Assembly (NCBI GenBank): GCA_902530745.1
Contig: CACABO010000003.1
Coordinates: 117,397-162,035 of the forward strand
Reading direction: 5' to 3'
Origin: an uncultured Alphaproteobacteria bacterium
Lineage (GTDB): Bacteria > Pseudomonadota > Alphaproteobacteria > HIMB59
DNA length: 44,639 nucleotides
Position numbers and translations under genes: made by a program. The notes under the pieces were generated by a model. It did no database searches, had not been told where the DNA came from, and saw only the letters and a program-made list of their open reading frames with translations. Below are positions 26,038-39,195 of the stretch, one piece after another (position 1 is the stretch's first letter; each line of letters starts with the position of its first letter).

Positions 26038-28776
26038 ATGGAAACAAATAACGCAGAGTCACTCGAAAATTCAACAAAAAACACAGTTATAAACAAGCAA
26101 AACGAAGAAATAAACCTGTTAAGTCTGAGTGTTGTAAGGCGTGATGGATCGATAACACCTTTTAAATCTGACAAAATTGCAAATGCTATAAGAAAAGCAT
26201 TTTTGGCACAAACTGATCTTCGTAATAGCAAACAAATTGACAAAAATGTTTCAGTGTTAACTGAAACAGTCACCGCAGCTCTAACTAGACGTATTGCAAA
26301 CGGTGATATGATACATATCGAGGATATCCAAGACCAAGTGGAATTGGCCCTCATGAGAGGTGAGCATCATAAAGTAGCTCGCGCATATGTACTTTACAGA
26401 GAACAAAGAGCTAACCAACGTTATAAGACAGCTCAACTAAATGAACAAATTGGTGCCAAAGTATCCACAATGGCTGTTACCAAAAGAGATGGGAACAAAG
26501 AGGATATCTCTTTAGAAAAAATTACAAATCGCATTTCTATTTTGTCAAACGGTTTAGAGATAGACCCTATTACAATTGCTCAAAAGGCAATTCAAGGTCT
26601 TTACGATGGTATCACAACAAATGAAATTGACACTTACCTAGCAGAAACCGCTGCTGCTTTGACAGTTGAACATCCCGATTACTCATATCTAGCTGGGAGA
26701 ATCAAAGCTAATGCTCTTCATAAAGAAACACCAGGATTTATTATTGCAACAAAAAATCTTTATGAGGATGGTTTATTGCGTGACGAATACTATGAAAAAG
26801 TAAAAGCTAACGCTGAAGAGATTGAAAAAATTATTGACTACGATCGTGATTATTACTTTGATTATTTTGCATTGACTACTTTGTTCAGAGCTTATCTTTT
26901 ACAATCAAATAATAAAACAGCAGAAAGACCTCAGGATTTATGGATGAGAGTCGCTTTATGTGTGTCTGGAGATAAGTTTGATTTTTATCAAGTCAAGAAA
27001 ACTTATGACAGCCTATCTCAAGGTTTCTACACACACGCAACTCCCACTCTATTTAATAGTGGTTTAAAGATGCAACAATTGTCGTCCTGTTTTCTAATTG
27101 GAATGGAAGATGACTCTATCGAAGGAATTTTTAATACTGTAAAAGACTGCGCTTTAATTTCAAAAACCGCTGGTGGCATTGGCCTTCATGCTCATAACAT
27201 TAGAGGTGGCGGTAGCCGTATTAAGTCAACCAATGGCAAGTCTAATGGATTGATACCTTTCCTTAAAATTTTTAATGAAACAGCAAGGTCTGTTGATCAG
27301 GGTGGAGGTAAAAGAAAAGGCTCTTTTGCTGTCTATTTGGAGCCATGGCATGCAGACATTGAAGCTTTTTTAGAGCTTAGAAAAAATACGGGAGCTGAAG
27401 AATTTAGAGCCAGAGACTTATTCTATGCTTTATGGATCCCTGATTTATTTATGGAAAGAGTCGAAGAAGATGCCGATTGGACTCTCATGAGTGAACACGA
27501 GTGCCCTGGTTTATCAGATACATATGGCAAGGAGTTTGTTGATCTTTATACAAAATATGAAAATGAAATGCCTGACTTAAAAAGAATAAAGGCAAGAGCA
27601 TTAATGTCTAAAATCATTGAAGCCCAAATTGAAACTGGTCAGCCATACATGCTTTACAAAGATGCTGTTAATAACAAGTCTAACCAAAAAAATATTGGTG
27701 TCATTAAATCTTCTAATCTATGTGCAGAAATAGTGGAGTATTCTGAAAAAGATGAAACTGCTGTTTGTAACCTTGCATCAATTGCATTACCAAAATTTGT
27801 AACTGATGAAAGTAAATTTGATTATCAGAACTTATATCAGGTTGCAAAACTGGCGACTAAGAATTTAGATCAAGTTATTGATATAAATTTTTACCCTACT
27901 AATAAAACTGAAAACTCAAATAGTCGTCACCGTCCTATTGGTCTTGGTATACAAGGTTTAGCAGATGTTTATTTTAAAATGAATATTCCTTATGACTCCG
28001 TTCAAGCGCAAATAATTAACAAACAAATTTTTGAGACAATTTATTTTGGAGCTTTAGAAGCATCAATGGAACTTGCTACTGATAAGGGGCCTTACTCTAC
28101 TTTTAAAGGTTCCCCTCTATCTGAAGGGAAATTCCAATTTGATCTTTGGGATGTGAAACCATCAAGTATGTGGGACTGGAAGGGATTAATGGAGAAGATC
28201 CAGAAGCATGGTGTTCGAAACTCTTTGACTACTGCATGTATGCCTACAGCCTCCACTGGAATTATCCTAGGAAATACTGAAACGTTCCAAGTACAAACAT
28301 CAAACATTTATAAAAGACAAACTCTCTCAGGTGAATTTTTATTAGTAAATCGTCACCTTGTTAAAGAGCTTATGAAGAGAAACTTATGGAGCAAAGAATT
28401 ACGTGATCAAATTATTTTGGAAAATGGCTCTGTACAAAATATTGAAGGATTTCCTGAAGACCTCAAAGATGTTTATAAAACTGTTTGGGAAACATCTCAA
28501 AAAACAGTTATAGATATGGCAGCTGATAGAGCGCCATTTATTGACCAAACCCAATCTATGAACTTATGGTTGGCAACACCTACTTTTGGAAAAGTAAACT
28601 CCATGCATATGTATGCATGGAAAAAAGGCTTAAAAACAGGCATGTATTACCTGCGAAGCCGATCAGCCGTAGACGCAGTTAAAGTAACAGTGTCTTCTGA
28701 AAAAAAAGCAAAAGAGTCTTATGTCAAAGAGGCGCAATCTAATGAACCCGAAGATTGTGTAACATGTAGTGCGTAA
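26038..28776 (+). CDS. nrdA: ribonucleoside-diphosphate reductase alpha subunit, class I
   Basis: A protein of about 912 residues, the catalytic subunit reducing NDPs to dNDPs. It begins with an ATP-cone (VVRRDGSITPFKSDKI) followed by a second cone-like N-terminus (VTKRDGNKEDISLEKI), so it is longer than the E. coli protein. The active-site cysteines are visible in LSSCFL, SNLCAEI and AVCNLAS. The radical-relay tyrosines are in GMYYLRSR and the C-terminal shuttle pair is CVTC. The overall sequence resembles the eukaryotic-like RRM1 branch more than E. coli NrdA. ATG at 26038 with AGGAAG just upstream is preferred over a TTG at 26026. nrdB follows after 33 bases. Confidence 0.95.
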   Translation: METNNAESLENSTKNTVINKQNEEINLLSLSVVRRDGSITPFKSDKIANAIRKAFLAQTDLRNSKQIDKNVSVLTETVTAALTRRIANGDMIHIEDIQDQVELALMRGEHHKVARAYVLYREQRANQRYKTAQLNEQIGAKVSTMAVTKRDGNKEDISLEKITNRISILSNGLEIDPITIAQKAIQGLYDGITTNEIDTYLAETAAALTVEHPDYSYLAGRIKANALHKETPGFIIATKNLYEDGLLRDEYYEKVKANAEEIEKIIDYDRDYYFDYFALTTLFRAYLLQSNNKTAERPQDLWMRVALCVSGDKFDFYQVKKTYDSLSQGFYTHATPTLFNSGLKMQQLSSCFLIGMEDDSIEGIFNTVKDCALISKTAGGIGLHAHNIRGGGSRIKSTNGKSNGLIPFLKIFNETARSVDQGGGKRKGSFAVYLEPWHADIEAFLELRKNTGAEEFRARDLFYALWIPDLFMERVEEDADWTLMSEHECPGLSDTYGKEFVDLYTKYENEMPDLKRIKARALMSKIIEAQIETGQPYMLYKDAVNNKSNQKNIGVIKSSNLCAEIVEYSEKDETAVCNLASIALPKFVTDESKFDYQNLYQVAKLATKNLDQVIDINFYPTNKTENSNSRHRPIGLGIQGLADVYFKMNIPYDSVQAQIINKQIFETIYFGALEASMELATDKGPYSTFKGSPLSEGKFQFDLWDVKPSSMWDWKGLMEKIQKHGVRNSLTTACMPTASTGIILGNTETFQVQTSNIYKRQTLSGEFLLVNRHLVKELMKRNLWSKELRDQIILENGSVQNIEGFPEDLKDVYKTVWETSQKTVIDMAADRAPFIDQTQSMNLWLATPTFGKVNSMHMYAWKKGLKTGMYYLRSRSAVDAVKVTVSSEKKAKESYVKEAQSNEPEDCVTCSA

Positions 28777-28809
28777 GATTTTCAATCAATTTAATATAAG
28801 GAGCAAGTC

Positions 28810-29799
28810 ATGATATCTAAAGGATGTAAATCAATTTTTCCTATTCAACACCAAGAAATTTTCGATCGTTACAAGCAACACGTTCAAGCATTTTGGACAC
28901 CTGAGGAGGTCTCTCTTCAAGATGATTTAAGAGATCTAAAAACCCTAGGAGAAGGAGAAATACATTTTATCAAACATGTGCTTGCATTTTTTGCAAATTC
29001 AGAGGCAATGATAAATGAAAATCTAGCATCCAGATTTTATAATGAGATTTTAATTCCTGAGTCTCGATTGTTTATCACCATGCAAATGCTAAATGAGTCT
29101 ATTCACGCAGAAATGTATGGTTTACAAATTGAAGCTTATGTAGAGGACCCTTCAGAAAAAGATAAGCTATTTTCTGCTATTCAAAACGTTCCTTGTATTA
29201 ATAAAAAAGCACAGTGGGTTTCAAAATGGCTAAATGGAAATCAAAATTTATTAACACGCTTAATTGCCTTTGGTTTAGTTGAAGGATTATTTTTTGCTGG
29301 ATCCTTTTGTGCCATATATTACTTTAGAAAAAGAGGTTTGCTTCCAGGCTTAGCCTTATCAAATGACTGGATAGCCAGAGATGAGGGAATGCACTTCAGT
29401 TTCTCAGCTTTGATGTTTAAAACATTAAGTGAAAAGTTTAATAAAGGAACCTTGTCAGATGAAGATATTAAATCAATGGATTTAATACCTGGCCCTGTTG
29501 CACAGTCTGAGTTCGAAGAAATAGTCAGAGAAGCAGTAGAGTTTGAAAAAGAATTTGTTACTGACGCACTTCCTGTTGATCTCATTGGTATGAATAAGGA
29601 AATGATGTGTATGTATATTGAAGCTGTTTCAGATCGAATTGCTGATCTTTTTGGATTTGAAAGGGTATTTAATACCGAAAACCCATTTGATTTCATGAGA
29701 GCTCTTGATGTTCAAAACGTGACTAATTTCTTCGAAAAAAGGGTGTCTGAATACCAGCGTCCAACAGATCGTTCTTTGTCTTTTGACGAGTCTTTCTAA
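28810..29799 (+). CDS. nrdB: ribonucleoside-diphosphate reductase beta subunit, class I
   Basis: A 329-residue R2 subunit that holds the dimetal cofactor. Probable ligands are Glu65 (in FFANSEAMINEN), Glu96 and His99 (NESIHAEMY), Glu158 (LVEGLFF), Glu192 and His195 (RDEGMHF). Tyr103 occupies the radical tyrosine position. The first ligand is usually Asp in class Ia and Ib proteins. Glu there is known from class Ic and, as I recall, class Id subunits, so the metal and radical type are open. The ATG has AAGGAG about 6 bases upstream. The C-terminus SLSFDESF is a normal R1-docking tail. Confidence 0.95.
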   Translation: MISKGCKSIFPIQHQEIFDRYKQHVQAFWTPEEVSLQDDLRDLKTLGEGEIHFIKHVLAFFANSEAMINENLASRFYNEILIPESRLFITMQMLNESIHAEMYGLQIEAYVEDPSEKDKLFSAIQNVPCINKKAQWVSKWLNGNQNLLTRLIAFGLVEGLFFAGSFCAIYYFRKRGLLPGLALSNDWIARDEGMHFSFSALMFKTLSEKFNKGTLSDEDIKSMDLIPGPVAQSEFEEIVREAVEFEKEFVTDALPVDLIGMNKEMMCMYIEAVSDRIADLFGFERVFNTENPFDFMRALDVQNVTNFFEKRVSEYQRPTDRSLSFDESF

Positions 29800-30039
29800 G
29801 TGGAAGTCAAAATTTATAGTAAAGACAACTGTATTTTTTGCACTAAAGCCAAGGCAGTTTTATCCTCACATAACCCCCAAGTATTAATGCTTGATGAGGA
29901 TTACAGCCGAGATCAGTTTTTTGAAATATTTCCAACTGCCAAAACATTTCCCCAAATCATAATCAACGGTGAGAAAATTGGTGGTTACCATGAGCTAGAA
30001 CGTTGGATGGCATTTAATAAACCTGACGATGATTTTTAG
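29800..30039 (+). CDS. glutaredoxin
   Basis: A 79-residue glutaredoxin with redox site CIFC near residue 11, the cis-proline stretch TFPQIIING and the GGYHEL glutathione loop. It starts with GTG immediately after the nrdB stop codon, with no gap, so it is coupled to nrdB. The likely role is reduction of NrdA. Its stop is 6 bases from the convergent polA stop. Confidence 0.9.
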   Translation: MEVKIYSKDNCIFCTKAKAVLSSHNPQVLMLDEDYSRDQFFEIFPTAKTFPQIIINGEKIGGYHELERWMAFNKPDDDF

Positions 30040-30045
30040 TTTTAA

Positions 30046-32724
30046 CTAGTGAGCTAATCCCCAGTTCAAGCCACCACCGAAGTCGACTTTTATAGGAGTT
30101 TTGAAAGATTTGTATTTTTGATGTGATGTTTCCATCAACTTAGTTATTTGTGGAATAATATCTTTTTCTTTTTTATGAATTTCAAATAAAAGCTCATCAT
30201 GGACTTGTGATGTCATTTTAGATTTACATTTATTTTTCTCTAAATAGCTATGAATATCCAACATTGCAATTTTAATTAACTCAGATGCTGTGCCTTGAAT
30301 AGGTGCATTGATAGCTTGTCTTTCTGCAAAAGATCGGAGCATAAAATTTTTAGCATTGATGTCTTTAATGTGAGACTTTCTTCCAAAAAGGTTTTCAACG
30401 TAGCCTAGTTTTTTTGCTTTATCGGTAGTTGCTTTCATAAAATCACTAATGTTTGGAAATTTTTGAAAATAGTTATCTATGAAAAGCTTTGCTTCAGCAT
30501 TGCTAACACCTAACTGTTTAGCTAAACCATATTGGCTAATTCCATAGATTATTCCAAAATTAATAATCTTGGCCATTCTTCGATCATTAGCATTAATTGT
30601 TTTTTTGTTAAAAACTAATTGGCCTGTACTTTGATGAATATCTTGATCCCCTTGGAAAGCTTTTAATAAATTAGGGTCTTCGCACGCTTCACAAAGCACA
30701 CGAAGCTCGATTTGGGAGTAATCGAAGCTATATAACTCATGATCTTTTTCTGCAATAAATGCTGTTCTAATTTTCTTTCCGATCTCAGTTCTGATAGGGA
30801 TATTTTGTAAATTAGGTTCAGATGAACTTAATCTACCCGTAATAGTAGCTGCAATATTAAATGTGCTGTGAACTCGATCATTATTATCAGCATGTTCAGC
30901 TAAAGAAGATGTATAGGTCGAAACGAGCTTGGAGTATTGACGCCATTGCAGAATATGCGAGGCAATCTCTACTCCCTCAGTTTCTAATTGTTCTAAGACT
31001 TTGACATTAGTTTGAAAATCTCCTGCTTTTGTTTTTTTTGTTACCTTCACATCAAGTTTCTTGAAGATTTCAGTAAGTTGCTTTGGCGAACCAATATTAA
31101 ACTCCTCACCTGCGATTTTGAAAATTTTCTGTTCAATTTTTTCAATTTCTTTATTTAGATCTTTTTCCAGTTTTGTTAAAAATTTAAGATCAATCTTACA
31201 ACCATTGTTTTCAACCTGTTGAAGGACTAAGCTTAATTTTTTATCGATATCAAAATATATATAACTATCGGGGGCATCTAATATTTGATCGTGTAATGTT
31301 TCATATAATTTATAAGTGGCATAAGCATCATGAGCAGCGTAATTTGTTGCAGACTGTAAAGGCACTTCAGAAAAATCTTTATAATTTCTTTTAGACTCAT
31401 TTTTAATTACATCTTTAAATTTTTCTTTTTCTTCTCCAAAATAATAATAATACAAATCCTCAAGATTGTGTTTTGTTAAACCGTTATTTACAAAAAAAGA
31501 CATTAATAAGGTATCTTGAAAAGAAATAGTATTTACGTTAAAGCGTTTTAAAATAACACTATCGTATTTAGCATTATGAAAAATCTTTAAAATTGAAGGA
31601 TCTTCACATAATAAATTCAGCTCTTTTAATATTTTTTTTTGATCTGTCTCAGATATTTCATTTTCAGGTGATTTAAAAGGTAGGTAATAAGCTTGCTGTG
31701 CATTAGATAATGAAATGCCAATGATATTTGCTTCATTTACGTCTAAACTATCTGTCTCTAAATCTATCGCTAAGGTTTTTTCAGATTGAAGAGACTTTAG
31801 ATATTCGATTATATCTTTTGTCTTAATAAGTGATTTAAATTCTAAGTTTTTTTTGGCCGCATGCGGCTTTGTTTCATGAGCGCTATTTCTAATTAAAGAT
31901 TTAAATTCATATTTTTTGAAAAAGTTATTAAGTTTTGGTGAGTCTTCAAAATCTTTTAACTTTTCGATTGTAATAGGTAGTTCAAGATCATTTTTTAGAA
32001 TTACTAGTTGATGGCTTATTTTTGCTTTTTCCTCGTGATCATTAATAAGATTTTTAATTCTTTCATTTGATATTTTCTCTTTATTTGCCAAAAGGCCCTC
32101 AAAAGAACCAAATTCATTAATTAATTTAGAGGCTGTTTTTGGTCCGATGCCAGGGACGCCAGGAATATTATCAACACTATCACCAATTAAAGCTTGTACA
32201 TCTGTAATCTTGTCTGGACCAACACCAAATTTTTCCATTACCTTTGCTTCATCAATTTCAATATTTTTCATTGGATCCATGATGCGATTATTAGCTGATA
32301 ACAATTGAAAAAGGTCTTTGTCTGAACTAAATACTGTGGTGGGTATATTATTGTCTTCACCATATTTAACGTAGCTTGCTATAACATCATCGGCTTCAAA
32401 GTCTTTTTTTTCAATAACATCTAAACCAAACGCATCAATAGCTTCACGAATAATACTAAATTGAGGAATCAAATCCTCTGGTGCCTCACCACGATTTGCT
32501 TTGTATTCAGGAAATAAAGTATTTCGAAAAGTATTCCTTCCTGCATCAAGAATGATTAGTATTTTGTCATTTGGATGCTCTTCAATTAGTCTAAGCATCA
32601 TATTGCAAAACCCATAAACTGCATTTGTGGGGATGCCCTTAGAATTATTCATTGGGGGTAAGGCGTAATAAGCTCGGAAAATATATCCGGAACCATCAAC
32701 AAGTATTAGTCTCGGCTTAGACAT
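30046..32724 (-). CDS. polA: DNA polymerase I
   Basis: An 892-residue three-domain enzyme. The 5'-3' exonuclease domain opens with LILVDGSGYIFRAYYAL and includes a helix-hairpin-helix (IPGVPGIGPKTA). The 3'-5' proofreading domain keeps its acidic motifs (IDLETDSLD, HNAKYD, YAAHDAY). The polymerase domain has motif A DYSQIELRVL, motif B RRMAKIINFGIIYG with Phe at the sugar-selectivity position, and motif C QVHDELLFE. It repairs DNA and removes Okazaki primers. It follows regA by 32 bases on the same strand. Confidence 0.97.
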   Translation of the reverse strand: MSKPRLILVDGSGYIFRAYYALPPMNNSKGIPTNAVYGFCNMMLRLIEEHPNDKILIILDAGRNTFRNTLFPEYKANRGEAPEDLIPQFSIIREAIDAFGLDVIEKKDFEADDVIASYVKYGEDNNIPTTVFSSDKDLFQLLSANNRIMDPMKNIEIDEAKVMEKFGVGPDKITDVQALIGDSVDNIPGVPGIGPKTASKLINEFGSFEGLLANKEKISNERIKNLINDHEEKAKISHQLVILKNDLELPITIEKLKDFEDSPKLNNFFKKYEFKSLIRNSAHETKPHAAKKNLEFKSLIKTKDIIEYLKSLQSEKTLAIDLETDSLDVNEANIIGISLSNAQQAYYLPFKSPENEISETDQKKILKELNLLCEDPSILKIFHNAKYDSVILKRFNVNTISFQDTLLMSFFVNNGLTKHNLEDLYYYYFGEEKEKFKDVIKNESKRNYKDFSEVPLQSATNYAAHDAYATYKLYETLHDQILDAPDSYIYFDIDKKLSLVLQQVENNGCKIDLKFLTKLEKDLNKEIEKIEQKIFKIAGEEFNIGSPKQLTEIFKKLDVKVTKKTKAGDFQTNVKVLEQLETEGVEIASHILQWRQYSKLVSTYTSSLAEHADNNDRVHSTFNIAATITGRLSSSEPNLQNIPIRTEIGKKIRTAFIAEKDHELYSFDYSQIELRVLCEACEDPNLLKAFQGDQDIHQSTGQLVFNKKTINANDRRMAKIINFGIIYGISQYGLAKQLGVSNAEAKLFIDNYFQKFPNISDFMKATTDKAKKLGYVENLFGRKSHIKDINAKNFMLRSFAERQAINAPIQGTASELIKIAMLDIHSYLEKNKCKSKMTSQVHDELLFEIHKKEKDIIPQITKLMETSHQKYKSFKTPIKVDFGGGLNWGLAH

Positions 32725-32756
32725 TTAAGCAGAATAACAAAGATTGTAGTGAGTTT

Positions 32757-33317
32757 CTATTCTTTAGGGGCGTGCTTATTTAAAATTCTTTGAAGAGTTC
32801 TTCTGTGCATTTTTAGTCTTCTAGCAGTTTCAGAAACATTACGGTTACACTGTGTAAAAACTCTTTGAATATGTTCCCACCTTATTCTATCAGCAGACAT
32901 TGGGTTCTCAGGTGGTGGGGGCAAGGATGTAGCGGTAGCAGACATTAATGATTTTTCGATATCATCTATGTTTGCAGGTTTGGTTAAATAATCGTCAGCA
33001 CCCAATTTAACAGAGGATACAGCCGTAGCTATGTTGCCATAACTTGTCAACATTACTGTTCTACATTCTGGATTTTGCTCCTTGATCACCTTAATAACAT
33101 CGAGCCCTGAACCATCTCCTAAACGAAGATCAACTATGGCATAATTAAAATTATTTCCAGCTAGAACATCTAAAGCCTCTTTTTTTGAAGCTGCTGCTGT
33201 TACTGTGAAATCTTTACGTTGAAATGAGGTGGTTAAACGCTCACGAAAAGGTTTGTCATCCTCAATAATAAAAAGTGTTTTATCTTTGACTAATGTATTT
33301 TGCTCTAAATCCGCCAT
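32757..33317 (-). CDS. regA: redox response regulator RegA/ActR
   Basis: A 186-residue two-component regulator. The receiver domain has the acidic pocket IEDDKPFR and the phospho-acceptor Asp63 in AIVDLRLGDGSG. A proline-rich linker with PPPPENP follows at about residue 133, and a Fis-type helix-turn-helix with RLKMHRRTLQRIL ends the protein. This is the alphaproteobacterial RegA/PrrA/ActR layout, which controls respiration, carbon and nitrogen genes in response to redox state. Its start overlaps the kinase gene by 13 bases. Confidence 0.93.
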   Translation of the reverse strand: MADLEQNTLVKDKTLFIIEDDKPFRERLTTSFQRKDFTVTAAASKKEALDVLAGNNFNYAIVDLRLGDGSGLDVIKVIKEQNPECRTVMLTSYGNIATAVSSVKLGADDYLTKPANIDDIEKSLMSATATSLPPPPENPMSADRIRWEHIQRVFTQCNRNVSETARRLKMHRRTLQRILNKHAPKE

Positions 33318-34549
33318 GTTAAAGTTACTTCTGCTCCATCATTACTTTGTACTAATATTTCACCGTTTAGATTTTCAATCATTTGTTTTGTTATGAATAG
33401 GCCGAGGCCCATATTTACCCCTTTTTCAGGCCTGCTAGAATAGAATGGTTTTCCAAAATTAGCTATAAACTTCTTGTCAAAACCGGGGCCATCATCTCTG
33501 ATTTTAATGGAATAAGAATTTTTCGATGTCTCTGAGATTACTAATATTTGTCTATAAGCGAAACTTATGGCATTTTTTATAATATTATTCATCGCTATGT
33601 TTAGTTCGGGTGTAATTTTAATGTTAATATTTTTAGAATTTTCATCAGATCTGTAATCTAATTTCACAGCACGATAGTTATTTGAAAATTGATCACATAA
33701 AGATTGCACATAAGCATCTAGTGACATATTTGTTATTTCAGAAGAAAGTTCTTTTGACTCTGGATTTGTTGAGAGCTCTTTTAGTATTTCCTTACACCGA
33801 TCTAACTCTAATAATAAAGTTTTAATATCTTTCCCATATTCATCTTTCAATTTTTGATCTTTTTTTAAATCATCTACTATCAAGTTTATAGTATTTAATG
33901 GTGTGCCTAATTCATGAACAGCTGCAGCTGCTAAACCTCCAACTTTTAAAAGCTCTTTTTCATTTTGAAGTTGTTTACTAGCTAACTCATATGCCTTTTG
34001 GGTACTTTTGTAATTTAATGAAAAGTAGTAAAGATAAAAAACTAAAAAAATACTACTTATGAATAAAGAAATCATAATAGCTAGGCTGTATGTAAAATTA
34101 ATATTAGGATGCACAGACAAAGGAAGATTAATGTAAAAGTTAAATATCAAAGCAAAACAAACTAATGCTAAACTTAAGATAATTATTATTCTTTCTATCG
34201 TGAGATATGATGCTGCAATAGCAATAGGAGCTAAGATAATAAATATAAAAGGATTTGTGTGTCCGCCATTTAAAGCAATCAAACTTGAAATTTGAACAAT
34301 ATCAAAACATAAAAATAGGAAGACTTGTTTTTCAGAAATAATTTTATCTCCTTTATTTAAATAAAATCCAAGGAGAATACTAGCCATTAAGATAAAAGCT
34401 ATTATCCAAGAGCTCATTGCTACTGTCTTAGAAATTTCGAAAAAATACTGTGTTATAAATAAAGTGGCGGCCTGACCTCCAAAAGCAATTGCACGTATAA
34501 TTAAAAAATCTGAAGAATTAACAAAAAGAAAGTTTTTTTGATTATTCAA
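33305..34549 (-). CDS. regB: redox sensor histidine kinase RegB/ActS
   Basis: A 414-residue membrane kinase with about six N-terminal transmembrane segments. The quinone-sensing heptapeptide GGHTNPF (95-101) is intact, the phospho-acceptor is His212 in AAVHELGTPLN, and Cys252 in DRCKEIL corresponds to the redox-active cysteine of Rhodobacter RegB. ATP-binding boxes follow (RDDGPGFD, GLGLFI). The start is TTG directly after the gyrB stop codon. Both known sensory features are kept, so it should report quinone redox state to RegA. Confidence 0.92.
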   Translation of the reverse strand: MNNQKNFLFVNSSDFLIIRAIAFGGQAATLFITQYFFEISKTVAMSSWIIAFILMASILLGFYLNKGDKIISEKQVFLFLCFDIVQISSLIALNGGHTNPFIFIILAPIAIAASYLTIERIIIILSLALVCFALIFNFYINLPLSVHPNINFTYSLAIMISLFISSIFLVFYLYYFSLNYKSTQKAYELASKQLQNEKELLKVGGLAAAAVHELGTPLNTINLIVDDLKKDQKLKDEYGKDIKTLLLELDRCKEILKELSTNPESKELSSEITNMSLDAYVQSLCDQFSNNYRAVKLDYRSDENSKNINIKITPELNIAMNNIIKNAISFAYRQILVISETSKNSYSIKIRDDGPGFDKKFIANFGKPFYSSRPEKGVNMGLGLFITKQMIENLNGEILVQSNDGAEVTLTWRI

Positions 34550-38085
<3,536 letters not shown>

Positions 38086-39195
38086 TTAAACTCTCATAGG
38101 CATTAAAATAAATAAACTTGTTGTATCTTTGGGGTCCTTTACTATTACTGGTGATGATTGATTTAGTAACTCTAAAATCAAAGTGTCTCCTTCAACAACA
38201 TCTTGTAAATCCAATATATATTTTGAATTAAAAAGTATTTCAAGACCATCGGCAGCGTAATTTGCTGCAACCTCTTCATCGCCTTTGTTACTGTCAGTGC
38301 TTGTGGCCATTATCTTGATACTATTATTTTCAAATTGTAACTTAACTGTTGGTGTTTTGTCTTGATTAACAGTTGAAACCCTATCAATGGCATTAAAAAA
38401 AGGCTCTGCCTCAACTTGTAATAATTTGTCATTGGATACAGGTATAACTTTTTCATAATCTGGAAATGTTCCATCTATTAGTTTACTTATTATAATGAAA
38501 TTATCTGCTTCTAGGCTCACTTGAGTATCAGTACATATTATTTTAACCTTACCTTCAAAATCACCTAAAATACGGTCTAATTGAAGTATAAATTTTCTAG
38601 GGAGTATAATTCCAGATATATTTACGACATTTGTTAAATCTAGTTCTGTTTTAGCAAGTCTATGGCCGTCAGTAGCAACACACCTCAAAGTTGACTTTGG
38701 TCCGTTAGTAACAGTATGGAAGTATATGCCATTTAGGTAATATCTCGTCTCCTCAGCAGATATAGCAAATTTAGTCTTATTAAAAAGCCTTTTAATCTGA
38801 GAGATTGTTAATTCGAATGAGTTTGTTTGTTCTAAAGGAACAAATTTTGGGAATTCATCTGCAGTTAATGCATTTAACTCAAAGACTGAGTTATCAGAAT
38901 TTATTATTAATCTATTTCCCTCTAATTTACATTTTACAATAGAGTTTTTTTTTGTCTTGCGAATTATATCAGTTAAAATTCTTGAATTTACCGTTGCTTC
39001 GCCATTTTTTGAAGAATCAGTTGATACAAATTCTCTGATGGAAATATCCATATCTGTCGATCTAATTTCTATTTGGTTATTATCACATTTTATATAAATG
39101 TTAGAAAGAATTGGAATTGTAGATCTACTGTCAACAATAGAACTAACGTGAGTTAAGACTCTTAAAAAAGCCTCTCGACTTACTCTAAAATCCAT
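38086..39195 (-). CDS. dnaN: DNA polymerase III beta sliding clamp
   Basis: A 369-residue clamp protein with the three repeated clamp domains and typical stretches such as STDMDISI, ATDGHRLAKTEL and the C-terminal LFILMPMRV. It forms a ring around DNA that tethers polymerase III. The ATG follows the dnaA stop codon with no intervening base, and recF follows its own stop the same way. Confidence 0.97.
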   Translation of the reverse strand: MDFRVSREAFLRVLTHVSSIVDSRSTIPILSNIYIKCDNNQIEIRSTDMDISIREFVSTDSSKNGEATVNSRILTDIIRKTKKNSIVKCKLEGNRLIINSDNSVFELNALTADEFPKFVPLEQTNSFELTISQIKRLFNKTKFAISAEETRYYLNGIYFHTVTNGPKSTLRCVATDGHRLAKTELDLTNVVNISGIILPRKFILQLDRILGDFEGKVKIICTDTQVSLEADNFIIISKLIDGTFPDYEKVIPVSNDKLLQVEAEPFFNAIDRVSTVNQDKTPTVKLQFENNSIKIMATSTDSNKGDEEVAANYAADGLEILFNSKYILDLQDVVEGDTLILELLNQSSPVIVKDPKDTTSLFILMPMRV

